Source: Ceratopteris richardii (taxonomy: Eukaryota > Streptophyta > Polypodiopsida > Polypodiales > Pteridaceae). From it: 64,000 nt of DNA. The position numbers and the translations under genes are program-made. Positions 35,569 to 46,640 of this stretch are shown one piece after another. Position 1 is the first letter of the stretch, and every line of letters starts with the position of its first letter. The notes below the pieces were generated by a model, which was given only the letters and a program-made list of their open reading frames with translations, had not been told where the DNA came from and did not search any database. Location: the NCBI GenBank assembly GCA_020310875.1, contig CM035413.1:184560618-184624617 (forward strand), read 5' to 3'.

Positions 35569-37040
35569 GCTCCCCCTCAATCCAAATGCTTGAGGTCTTC
35601 AATCCTCCAAGATTACTTGTAAACATATCATAGCCTTGAATTTGCAAAGCTTTGTACCATCCAATGCTTTGGTAAGAATATATGCACATTATTGATGAGT
35701 GGACAGATATGATATTTGAATCTCCTTGCTCACAATCTTCTCTCTTACATAGTGATAATGAAATTCAATATGTTTAGTCCTTACATGAAAAATTGGATTA
35801 GCAACTAAGTGAATAGAGCTCATATTGTCACCAAAAATATTTGGAGTTCCAATCTCCAAACCAAGATGTGTGAATAGTGTCTTCATCCACATAACTGCTT
35901 GAGTAGCTATGGCAAGACCTTTGTATTCACATTCAGTAGAAGAGAGAGCAACTGTGGGTTGCTTCTTGGATGACCATGAAACAGGTTTTGAACCTGCAAC
36001 GGTAAGATAACCTGAGGTGCTCCTTCTGTCTTCCTTGGAGCCAGCCCAATCTACATCAGAGAACAATTTCAAACTTAAATCAGATACATAAGGGTAATAT
36101 AACCCCTCATTCATGGTCCCTTTGAGATATCTAAGTATCCTCTTGGCAGCCTCCATGTGAGGTTTCCTAGGTGTGTGCATAAATTGACTTATCACACTCA
36201 CACTATAACATATATCAACCCTTTTCAATGTGGCATAGTTCAAACTACCCACAAGGCTTTGATAACCTATCACATCTTCTATGAGTTCACTTCATGTGAG
36301 CTCAATTTATGATTAACCTCCACTGGAGTACCTGCAATCCTGCAATCTTGCATCTTGAATTTTGCCAACATGTCTTTAATGTACTTTCTTTGAGTAAGAA
36401 ACCAACCATGATCTTTGTAGACAACTTCTAATCCTAGGAAGTAGGTAAGTGAACCCAAATCACTTATCTTGAATTCTTGTCTCATCTGTTCTTTGATTCT
36501 CTTCATGCCATATGTATCATTTCTTATAAGTATAATATCATCTACATATACACACAAATTGCTGACTTCAGAAATACTCCTCTTTATGAATAGTGATGGA
36601 TCTGCCTTGCTAGGTTGAAATCCTTTGTCTTGCAAGAATGAGACAAGCCTGTGATTCCAAGCCCTTGGGGCTTGTTTGAGTCCATATAAAGCTTTATTAC
36701 ATTTACACACATAATCAAGATATATGTGATTTTCAAAACTAGTGGTTGTGTCATATATACCTCTTCTGTTATCCATCCATTAAGAAATGGATTTTTTACA
36801 TCCAATTGAAGTATCTTCCAATTCTTGGAAGAGGCAATACTAAGCGAAACCCTAATAGTAGGCATCTTTGCCACAGGAGAGAAGCTCTCCTCATAATCAA
36901 TTCCCTGATTTTGTGCAAAGCCTTTTGCCACAAGCCTTTCCTTATACCTGTTAATGGAGCCATCTGAGTTCTTCTTCAATTTGTAGATCCACCTTGAGCC
37001 ACCTTGAGCCTATCACTTTCATTGATGCAGACTTGGGAAC
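35569..37040 (-). pseudogene. Copia-3 RT and RNase H
   Basis: RT shows [38 protein letters not shown] and the catalytic YVDD (about 36540). RNase H shows FSDVDWAGSKEDRRSTSGY, VALSSTECEYKGL and HYHYVREKIVSKEIQ. Frameshifts near 36740 and 36275 and a short direct duplication near 36995 (CACCTTGAGCCAC) break the frame. Confidence 0.9.
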
Positions 37041-38230
37041 CAATTCTGAAGTGTTATTCTCTTCAAGAGCTTCAATTTCTTCTTCCATTGCATGTCTCCA
37101 TTCTGATTTCTTCTTTGCTTCCTCAAATGTTGAAGGTTCCTCTTGATTTATGTCCTGTGCTAGATAGATTGAATTTTTCGTGACTAGAGAAGTATCAAAC
37201 CCATATCTTTCTAGCTTTCTTTTCTCCCTTATGGACCTTCTTAGGCCATGATGTGATGATTCTACCTCTTGTCTAAGTTCCTACATTTTTGCTTTACCTT
37301 TAGACTTCCACATTTTGATTTTTGTCATATTGAGTTGCTTCATCATCTTCTAAGGCATCTTTCTCTTCAACTTTAGAAGAATTATCCTTAACAAGTTTTG
37401 GAAAATCTTCTTCAAGATCATAAGGTAGGTTGACCTTTCTAAATGAATCTTCATACCAAGAACTATTCTCATCAAATACTACATCTCTACTCACCAAGAA
37501 TCCTTTGGTTGTTGGTTTGTATAATCTGTAGCCGTTTTGATTGTTGTCATATCCAATGAATACACACCTTTCTGATTTGGGATCCATCTTGCCTCTAACA
37601 TGTGAAGGAACATGAGCAAAAGCAACACATCCAAAAATCTTACAATGATCCAAGCTTGGTCTTCTTCAATTCCAAGCCTCATATGGTATCATGCCATCAA
37701 GTGATTTTGAAGGTAACATGTTAATCAAATAAGTGGTTGTGGATATAGCCTCAACCCATAAGTAATTAGGTAAGTGCTTTTCATTTAGCATAGACCTTGC
37801 AGCTTCAACAATTGCCCTATTCCTTCTTTCTGCCACTCCATTTTGCTCAAGAGTGTACCTTGTAGTGATCTCTCTTTTGATTCCTCTTTCTTGAAGAAAG
37901 AAGTCAAATTCATGGGAGAAGTACTCTCCCCCTCCATCTCACCTTAGCCTTTTTAGTGTTTTACCTTTTTGATTCTCCACAAGAGCCAAATATCTTCTGA
38001 AGCATGGAAAGAATTCATCTTTGTGTTTCATAAAGTATAATATACTCCACCTACTACAATCATCAATGAAGAAGACATAATACCTTGATCGAGATATTGA
38101 AGCATCCTTTCTAGGTCCCCATACATTTGTATGAACCAACTCCAAGAGATCTCCATGCATATATCCCTTCTTCATGAATGGTAACCTGTGAGACTTTCCA
38201 AATTGACATGCACTACACTTATAAATCATG
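37041..38230 (-). pseudogene. Copia-3 integrase
   Basis: Blocks seen: [39 protein letters not shown], a core interrupted at about 37938 by a stop (GGG changed), and a C-terminal FIGYDNNQNGYRLY with VSRDVVFDE. The acidic linker to RT spans 37050-37300. Confidence 0.88.
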
Positions 38231-38232
38231 TG

Positions 38233-39660
38233 TTATTTTGACAAGTTAGGGAGTCCAAGTACACTTTGGTCCCTGCAAATTTGCTTTAATGATCTTTCAC
38301 CAATATGTGCTAACCTTTTGTGCCATACTTCCAATTCTATGAGTGTCTGACTACCATAGTTAAATAGAGCAATGTTCCTAGCGTCTTGTAATTCAAATGT
38401 GAACAATCTACCTGTCTTTTCACCTTTTGCAATTCTCGTGAATCCTTGACTTGGATCTTCAACAAATTCTCCTGCTTTTGTGAACCGGACTTGCAACCCT
38501 TTCTCTACTATCTGCCCAACACTTATCAAATTCTTTGTAATGGTAGGGAGATAGTGTACCTTACTGAGTAAGTTGATGTTTCCATCAGGTGTTTTGATAT
38601 TTCCTATTTTCTCCACAAGGTGTCTTGTATCATCTCCTATTTGTACCTCATGCTTGTTCCTTGGATCTTCTAAATCTGATAGGAGGGCCACATTTCTTGC
38701 CACATGATTTGAATAACCTGAATCTATGTAGAAAACATGCTCATCAGATTTACCTTGTGGCATGGCCATATTCATGATTAGCAATGAGTCCTCTTGATTT
38801 GAGTCTTATGTGTAGTTATTGAAGTCTCTTCTTCCTCTATTGCCTCCTTGATAGTTTGAATGGTTGTAATTGTTGTAGTTGCCATGGTAATTGTTAAACC
38901 TTCCTCTTGAGTAGCCATAACTTACTCTATTGTAGCCTCTGCCTCTTTGATTCTTGGAATTCATAAAGAAAATTTTAGTTGTATGATTAGTTAATCCACA
39001 AATAGAGCATGAATTAGAGTCTTGGGATCTCCCCTGCCTTGTCTTCCTCCTCTGCCTCTACCTCTACCATGTCTTCCTCTACCTGCATGGTTAGTTTGAT
39101 ATGTACCTGCTTCATCATCCACTTTTTTTCCTCTTTCTTTTTTTTCTTTGGACTTGTTTTTATCAATATACAAAGCTGAAGATTGATTACCTTTGGAGCT
39201 TTCTCCATTCTTGATAAGCTTGGCCTCTTGAGTAAGTATTTACCTTATGAGTGTGTTGAAATCTAGTAAATGCATATCCATGTACAGATCCATAGTTGTG
39301 GTGAATGCTTCCCACTTGTCATCTACCTTCAAGCCATTGATGACCTGCCTTACAATTTTTTTCTTCATCTATTACCTCTCCAATGCTTCCCAACTGATAT
39401 GCTATGTCCTTGAGATTTGTGATAAAATCAATCACATTTTGTTTGGGAGCTTTCTTGAGAGTTGTGAAGTCTAGCCATAGTGGATGCTTCTTGGCCTTTG
39501 TACTTAAAGAGAAGAAGGCTTCAAGTGCCTTCCACACTTCTTGAGATGTTTTACAACTTCTAATGTGGGGCAATAAAAACTTTGAGATAGATTTGGGGAG
39601 ATAAGACCTTGCAAGTGCATCCTTGGAGCACCATGTGCTCAATCTTTCTTGCTCTTCTTC
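38233..39660 (-). pseudogene. Copia-3 gag end and protease
   Basis: Protease reads FYIDSGYSNHVARN (about 38720). A Gly/Arg-rich region with a degraded CCHC knuckle lies at 38950-39120. Gag core reads RSCKTSQEVWKALEAFFSLS. The frame of the gag core is continuous with LINE RT sequence at 39660. Confidence 0.88.
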
Positions 39661-39876
39661 CTTATGGCTAATGTAGGTAGACCATTTAATCTTTGGAACC
39701 CCTCTTCTGTTGTGGTCCCCCATCCAAAGAAACTTTCTGCATATTCTTTCCAGTTTACTGAGCTCTTGATCTTTCGGTCTCCAACAAGAGAGGAAGTAAA
39801 TGGTCGAGGAGATGAGGAAGGTATTGATTATCATGGCACGGCCCACAGGGTTGATTTGCATGCCCTTCCAATACAT
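39319..39876 (-). pseudogene. In-frame LINE RT / copia Gag fusion ORF (185 codons)
   Basis: The first about 72 codons are LINE RT (GMQINPVGRAMIINTFL...), the rest copia Gag (ERLSTWCSKDALARSYL...). The fusion is open across the junction near 39660. It is most likely an accident of deletion; there is no sign of a promoter or of selection. Confidence 0.75.
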
Positions 39877-40350
39877 TAACTTGTTGTCTAGTTTGGAAAG
39901 GACCCAATTCCATTGCTTCTACATCGAGACCCCAAAGCCCAACAGAATACCAAGAAGGCGGAAGACTTGCCCCCTGGGGATAATTTGGCAAACCTGGTCA
40001 ACTAGCAGTTGGGGTACGGGTCCGATGATGGCTCGGAAAGCGGTTTTGGAGTGATTGATTTTGGAACGAGATGCCTCACAAAAAGTGTCAAGGCATCCCC
40101 AAAAGGTTTCAATGCTAGTCAAATCATTATGCACAGTTGCATTCATGTCATTTGCAAATAGTCTCATAATCATCTGACCCTAGTTTAGGGGAAGCGAAAG
40201 ACCCTTTAATATGTGTCATTTCCATGTGATGTTGCACGAGACGGCTGAGACCCTCCGTGGAAATTGGGAATAGCAAAGGGGCCAATGGGCATCCTTGCCT
40301 AATAGATCATTTTAATCTCATAGCCTTTGATAATTGTCCCCGAGATGCAC
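39661..40350 (-). pseudogene. LINE-2, RT part
   Basis: The minus strand matches about 13830-14525 of the first LINE: RQGCPLAPLLF block (40290), RLFANDMNA (catalytic FADD changed to FAND), KINHSKTAFRAIIGP, FRLLGILLGFGVSM, GMQINPVGRAM and DHNRRGVPKIKWS. Both ends are truncated. The catalytic Asp loss would inactivate RT. Confidence 0.88.
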
Positions 40351-40494
40351 CATTTTTGAGTCTGCACTTCAAAAAGTTTACATATGAATGTTCCTAAGAA
40401 CCACACACACTATGAAAGGAATTTGACTATGAAACTTTAACCATAACTTTTTTGGCTCTTGATTTAGATCTTTATACAAGGATTTATGATCCAT

Positions 40495-40849
40495 GTGATC
40501 CTCTTGAGAGAAATGTGAAATAGAATGACATCTAAATCTATCAATTTCCCTCAACACTTCTACTTCATTTATAATAATGAACTCTCATGATTTCTAGAGT
40601 CATAATTGAAGTGGACCGTGACCAATACATTGGTATTCACTTGCATTATTAGTAATTTAACTATAATACACTAATTAGGATCCTCTTGAAGTGAATATAT
40701 GGTCGGTCATGTCTCACACTTTCTGTCCATTGCTCCCTTCATTCTAATTGATCTTTATCTATAGCAAACTTCTCTTTATCTTTGTCCATGCTCTTTCTTG
40801 ACATCATTATCCTTCATAAGCACCAATCTGTGATTGGTTTGCACCAACA
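40495..40849 (-). repeat. Copia-2 5' LTR (diverged)
   Basis: Clear alignment to 23781-24065 starts near 40585 and runs to 40849. The portion 40495-40585 aligns only weakly. Divergence is roughly 10% by eye, much older than Copia-1. Confidence 0.65.
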
Positions 40850-41700
40850 TTCAAGAGGTTGGATACTAAACTTAGCATGAGCACAGTCGATCATCCATAA
40901 AGTTAATCAAATCCTAGAAGATATTCTTTGCTTATATGTAAATGAAATGGAAAGTAATTGCGAAGAGTACTTACCTATAGTAGAGTTGGCATATGATAGT
41001 GCCATGCACTCTTCCACCAAGCATAGTCCATTTATGCTTATGTGGAGGATTCAGCCAAGATCTCCTTATACAATAGGATTGCAAAATGAGAAAGTTCAAG
41101 CTAAATAGAACCTCTTCGAAGAGATGAGTGATATGCTTAGCCTTGCTAAGGATGGCATTAGAAGAGCTCACAGTAGCTGCTAGAGCCTATGCTAAACCTG
41201 AAACAAGAGATATCAATTTTGAGGTAGGAGAGAAGTCTATCTTAGAAATACCTCTAGGACTAAAACCATGAAGACAAGACCTTGTCCAAAAGTATATCCT
41301 CATTATTGTGGACCACTTTGAATACTAAAGGCAATAGGAGAGATGGCTTACACGCTCTAGTTTCTAGAGAGTAGTTGGGTCCATCTATTTTTTATATCAG
41401 TGACTAGGTGAATCAAGCATCCTCATTTTGGATAATGAGGTAGTAGAGCCTATTTCTGTTTAAACTTTTCCACATGTGCCGGAAAGCATACCACACACTT
41501 CAGAGAAAGAGACCAAAAGTCACCTATATAAAGAGTGTCTAGGATAGCAGAAAGATAGTTCAGAAGATAGTTCAAAAGATAGTTCAAAAGATAGTTCAAA
41601 AGATAGTTCAGAAGATAGTTTAGCACCATTCAAATACGGTTTTCCAACTTTATGTTGTCTTCCCAAATGTCATTTTAAGGTGAAGGCTACAAGCAAACAC
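40850..41700 (+). pseudogene. Gypsy-3 chromoviral integrase, C-terminal part
   Basis: The frame opens at the Copia-2 junction with FKRLDTKLSMSTVDHP. It continues with NQILEDILCLYVNE, EYLPIVELAYDSAMHSSTKHSPFMLMW and the PRPCPKVYPHYCGP-like block near 41280. This is the standard chromoviral integrase C-terminal half. Stops and small frameshifts are common after 41130. No clear chromodomain follows. Confidence 0.8.
41553..41624 (+). repeat. 12-bp minisatellite, 6 units, coding DSSK/DSSE
   Basis: Units of AGATAGTTCARA repeat six times. In the same frame as the upstream integrase (frame of 40850) they read as DSSE/DSSK repeats. Confidence 0.85.
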
Positions 41701-42589
41701 CACTCAGATATGACCATGTACACCAAATACATGGGATTTAGTGGGAGTATTTATTCCATAGTCTTTTTCTCTTTCATTAGTACCTTTCAATACCATTTTT
41801 TGGGACACAAATGGACTTAATAGGGAGCAAATGGTATATAGAGAGGGGTGTGTGAATCATCCCTTAGAGGGGAGCACTTGTTGGCTTATACATGAGTGCC
41901 ATGTGGCACCCATATATGAAGCCACGTATTTCTATTATGGTAGAGAGAAAGAGAGAGGAAGCTATTTGAATGGATAGATGGTTGGTAGGTAAGGATGATA
42001 TTATTCACCATGTGATCAATTCCATTCTGAACTATTAATCTGGACTGCTCGATTTCATTATTGTTCTTCAAAAATCTCTCCTCTACAAAAGCGAAGAAGA
42101 TCATCTGGAGTATGATTGAACATAGTCCATGGAATCTTCATCTATACCAGCTCCAAAGGCTTATTTACTTGAGCTGATTTGAATGCTAAAAGAGAAGATG
42201 AACATGAAAATATTGGAGATTTCATCAACATCTTATTCAAATAGATGGTTCAAGGTGCCAAAGAAAAATGGGAAATTATGCTTTATTCAAGAATTGCAAC
42301 CTCTTAATAAAGTCACAATACAAAATGTAGGAACATGACCCATAGTATATGAGTTTGTTGAACCATTTTCTCGGCATTGCATTTAGTCAATGGGTGATCT
42401 CTATTTAAGTTAAGACCAATTTCAATTAGTGATTTAGAGTTGAGACATTAGAGGCCTAGTATGCATATGCACATTTTCACTGGTAGAGACTAATTATGTG
42501 GATCACATAATGAATGCAATGAAACTAGTTTTACATAACTTTATCCCACATGTGAACATGCCTTTTATTGATGTCATTCCAATAAAAGG
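41701..42589. other. Unassigned, possible gypsy LTR
   Basis: It has a TATATAGAGAGGGG stretch near 41834 and an AT-rich interior. No partner repeat or coding is recognised. Confidence 0.3.
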
Positions 42590-43035
42590 TTGTGATGAAA
42601 AGTAAAAGTCAAGACTAAATATTTTTCTTGATGTAGGATATTTGTCACCGAGCATATTTTGGATTATGAAAGAATTTTTGAGAGATTTGAAAAGGTCAAT
42701 TTGACATTCTCTCTTGAGAAGTTTGTTTTTGGCGTCAATAAAATATTGATTTTTTAACATCTATGTGGTGATTATGGTGAAAATCTTTAGCTACAGAAAT
42801 TTGAATCCATTAACAAGATTTCAAAAGGTTGTAATAATGTTAGTGAAGTGAGAAGATTTCTAGTAGATTGTGGCTTCTATGTCATATTAACTGTTGACAA
42901 TAGTTCTATTGGAATAGATTCGGTCATTGGCCAAGACGACACTAAAGGGAGAATATGCAGGTCATCTTTGTGCCAAGTTTTACATGAACTCAAAGAAATT
43001 ATCCTCATACTAAAAGACAGAGGTGGGGATTAGTA
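42590..43035 (+). pseudogene. Gypsy RT thumb remnant
   Basis: The reading FEKVNLTFSLEKFVFGVNKI followed about 50 codons later by VSEVRRFLVDCGFYV matches the RT region after the catalytic site in gypsy Pol. Stops interrupt it. The continuation after 42900 is not clearly RNase H. Confidence 0.55.
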
Positions 43036-43089
43036 GTTGTGTTGAAAGTAAATAAAGAATTCTTCACAGGTCTAATGTGATAGTAGAAT

Positions 43090-43526
43090 AATTGGAATGA
43101 TAGTGAATTTCACATCTCTGGACATTGCTATGCTTTGATGGATATCATACATCAAATTTATAAATCTAGATTTTATACATTAAGTCCAATACATGTTGCT
43201 AGTATGTTCTGAGGCACAAAATTTGATGATGATCTAGATTATGCAACAGAACAAGAAATAAATATGATGCATTATAATCCATAGGTGTATATTTATGAAC
43301 GATTTTGAGATGAGGATTATGAAGGGGAATGGAAAGATATAGGAAATTATCTGAGTACTTTGAGATCTTTCTCAATTATGTTAGAGAAAGCCTTCATGTT
43401 GGAGATATTGATTTGATATATGTGCTTACATAAGATAATATGGTAGACATATTAAGCAAAGCCCTTTCACAGGAAAATTTTGAAGCTTTTCGCAAAGATT
43501 TAGGCCTATTACCTTGTGGTTGTTGA
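43090..43526 (+). pseudogene. Copia-7 RNase H end
   Basis: Heavily decayed. The end reads NMVDILSKALSQENFEAFRKDLGLL, the conserved copia terminal block, followed by a stop at about 43524. The stretch from 43090 to 43440 is only weakly recognisable. Confidence 0.65.
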
Positions 43527-43560
43527 TATGTCACTCCCTCTAGGTATTCATATCATTCTC

Positions 43561-44596
43561 TCAAAGGGGGTTTGTACTTATGTGACCCTCGAGTACTTTG
43601 CCATCAATAGTTTCCCTATACATGGGCATCTTTACTTTAGTGCTTGCTAGAAAATCTTCCCCATGTAACCATATACATGATATATTCATATGTAGTGTTA
43701 CAGCATACTTAAGGATTCACTTATAGCTCTGACTTCACTCATTATCATAGTACTTATCATTGATCTATAGAGAGCTCCTCCAACCATTGCCTTTCTCATT
43801 GTATCCATCTCCTTCTTCACTCTTGTGTGTACTTCTATTCGTGCTCCTCACTCTCACACACACCCAACAAAGCCAAGTCTCTCATATTTGGATTCAAGCT
43901 ATACAATTTGCAATAGTGAGTGATATCTATAATGTGAAAATAGCTCAGCAATTTGATAATCCAAGCAAACGTAAATGGATTTTTCTAATCTTTTGGATGC
44001 ATTTCTTTTAACTTTTGTTTTGAAAGCCATATCTACTCTTACAAATCTGCATATTTTTTAAAAATCATTAAGACTTTCAGTTTCATAATAATGAGATACC
44101 ATGAGAGTATATGGACAAGAATTGGTCTCAATACATGATCCTCTCCCACTCCTTAACTATGTTCTTCTTTATTTTTTGACAAAAATTCTTTTTAAGGAAA
44201 AGAGTTTCAAAATATGAAGAATCCTTCAAATTCATTCACCGCTTTTAGGCATTGGGACTAAGCAATAGAAAATTGATATTATCGTGAGTGTGTTCAGGTT
44301 GGTGTAAACCATTCCATTTCTAGAGGAATATATACATCACCTTATTTTCTCTCATAAACTAAGGAGGTTTAAGGTCTCTTGCTAAGGGAGTATCTCTTGC
44401 ATTTTCTCCCATGGTTCAAGGAATAGAAATGTAAGGCATTTCATATATGACCATCTAAGTGATATGTATCTTTATGTTTGCACTTATGTAAGCTCAGCTT
44501 TAAGGTCATCTAAAGACATAGCGAGTCTATGCATAAGTATTTTGAGCACTGAAGTTCATTCATTGAGAATGGAAGGTTGTTTATAACCTATAAAAA
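43561..44596 (+). repeat. Copia-7 polypurine tract and 3' LTR (partial)
   Basis: TCAAAGGGGGTT at 43561-43572 is the expected polypurine tract, and the LTR should start TGTACTTATG at 43573. The right end is not defined; Copia-6 begins near 44600. Confidence 0.5.
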
Positions 44597-44599
44597 TTA

Positions 44600-45350
44600 T
44601 CATACATTAGGAGTGGCAATAGGTTTGTAATCTTCAAGGTAAAAATTCTTCAATAATGTGTCAATATATTTTCTTTGACACAAAGCTATTCCCCCATCAA
44701 CTTGCATAAATGCAATGCCCAAATAATGATGTGAATGGCCCAAATTTGACATCTTAAAAGAGGCATGCGAATCAGCCTTAAATTCAGCAATATGCTTCTC
44801 ATTAGGACTAATGAGCAACATGTCATCAACATACACAACAATAATCAGAAGTACATCATCTTCATGCTTAACATACAAGGTTCTCTCAGTTGGAATATTC
44901 TCAAAACCATGTGCAATCAAGTAGGCATATGTCTTTTCATATCAAACAAGTGTTGCTTGCTTCAAACCATATCATTCCCTTTTCAACCTACACACTTTGT
45001 TTTCATGCCCTTTTTGCACAAGACCACAGGGCGGAAATACATACACTTCTTCATGTAAGTCACCATTCTCAAATGCAGTTTTAATATCCAACTGATGTAC
45101 ATTCCAACCATGATGAGTTGTAAATGCACAGATGCTAGGAGCAATGGTCATTCGGTATGTGGGTGCAAAGGTCTCATTAAAATCAATGCCTCTCTCTTGA
45201 GTGTAACCTATTGCAACAAGCCTAGCTTTATACCTGTCAACTATTCCATCAGGTTTACACTTCAGGTTCAATACCCATTTAATGCCGATGGCCTTTTTGC
45301 TTAGAGGCAAATCACATAAAGACCGAGTACCATTCTTCATAATAGCACCA
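44600..45350 (-). pseudogene. Copia-6 RT (truncated)
   Basis: Minus-strand blocks: YKARLVAIGYTQERGIDFNE, LDIKTAFENGDLHEEVYVF, TLYVKHEDDVLLIIVVYVDD (catalytic YVDD about 44830) and ALCQRKYIDTLL. Frame breaks near 44970. It ends at PIATP. Confidence 0.88.
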
Positions 45351-46640
45351 TATTCTGATTGCATAGTAGCCATTCGATTTTCTAAATTTTTTGCTTCATC
45401 AAAAGAAAGAGGCCCATTCTCATCATAGAGACAAGAGGCAACCACTGCATAGAGATATGATGCAAAAGAAGCATCATGAGATCCTGAACAATACGATATG
45501 ACAGAGTTGCATCTAATTTGATGTCTCGCAAAGACTGCACCATCCATTTAGGAACAGTTTTTGCCTCCTCTATATCAGCCTTTTCATCAACAAGTGCATC
45601 ACGTAGATCTGCATTATCATGTGGAACCTGTAAAGGCTGAGCCTAATTTGAACTTGCACTTGATTGTCCACCTATAAAAAGAGGTAGTTAAGTGTCATAC
45701 ACATCTTTGGAGCTAACAGATGTCTTCTTAGTACATGAAAATAATGGTTGAATTGCACCTTCTAGAAAAAAATCGTGACTAACCAAAATGCATTTAATAT
45801 GTGGGTGATACAAACAATAGCCTTTTCTTTCAAAATTGTATCCAACAAAAATACATTTCACTACTTTATCATCCAATTTCTTGCGTGGTTAAGGCAATAA
45901 TGTATATCTCAGACAACCAAAGATATACAGATGAGCAACATACAGATTGCAACCATGCCAAGCCTCATATGGAGTGGTAGATTGTGGTGGTTTGGTGGGA
46001 CACATGTTAAGTACATATGTTGCACACATAACAGCCTCAAGCCAGAAGCTATGTGGTAAAACCTAACTTTTGACCATACACCTTGCCATGTCCATGAGAG
46101 ACTTATTTTTTCTTTCAAAAATCTCATCCTACTGAGGTGTGTACGGCACTATACACCGACGTTTTATCCCACATTCAACCAAAAATGCTTTAAAATAAAA
46201 AGACATGTATTCCCCCCCTCGATCATAAACGGAGGGTGCTCAGTTTGCATGCTGACAGACTTTTAGTCATAACGAGAAATTGTTTGAAGCATATAAATGT
46301 TTTCAATGCATAAAACCATGCATCCCTTGAAAAATCATCAATAAAAGTCAGAAAGTAAAGGTAGTTCCCAAAAGATGTCTACATAGGACCACACAAATCA
46401 CTAGGACAAGGTTGCAATCTATGGAAAATTGGAACTGAACCATCTTTAGGGAAGGAAAAACGCTGCATTATTCCCAAAATACATCCTTTAGAGAAACTTT
46501 TACAAGGTGTCTCAAGTTTGGGCAAAGAGGATGCCATTTCAGATTTCTATAGGCATAGCAAACTAGCATAAATCAGATGACCAAAGTGTGTATGTCAAAG
46601 CTTTGCATGTCAGATAGCCAAAGAATCTTGTACTGGACAT
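45351..46640 (-). pseudogene. Copia-6 integrase (decayed)
   Basis: Recognisable pieces are KCIFVGYNFERKGYCLYHPHIKCI (45790-45870), a diverged core region around 46130-46420 and the acidic linker (45547-45640). Multiple stops and frameshifts. Confidence 0.75.

Larger units (their letters stand above)
34330..39660 (-). mobile_element. Copia-3, Ty1/copia element lacking its 5' LTR
   Basis: The 3' LTR (34330-35568) and minus-strand RNase H, RT, integrase, protease and gag are present and belong to the same family as Copia-1. The gag N terminus, PBS and 5' LTR are missing; at about 39660 gag passes directly into LINE sequence. The most economical history is insertion into LINE-2 followed by a deletion that removed the 5' LTR, the gag start and about 490 bp of LINE. 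Confidence 0.88.
23710..40849 (-). mobile_element. Copia-2, Ty1/copia element split by later insertions
   Basis: Both LTRs end TTTGCACCAACA on the plus strand (24065 and 40849) and share about 270 bp of clear, diverged sequence. The interior coding (minus strand) occupies 24066-24885 and 32121-33426; everything between or beyond belongs to inserted elements. The family resembles Copia-1 and Copia-3. The left LTR start at 23710 rests on the TTCAA duplication. The inner part of the right LTR, the PBS and the gag start are not recognisable. Confidence 0.75.
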
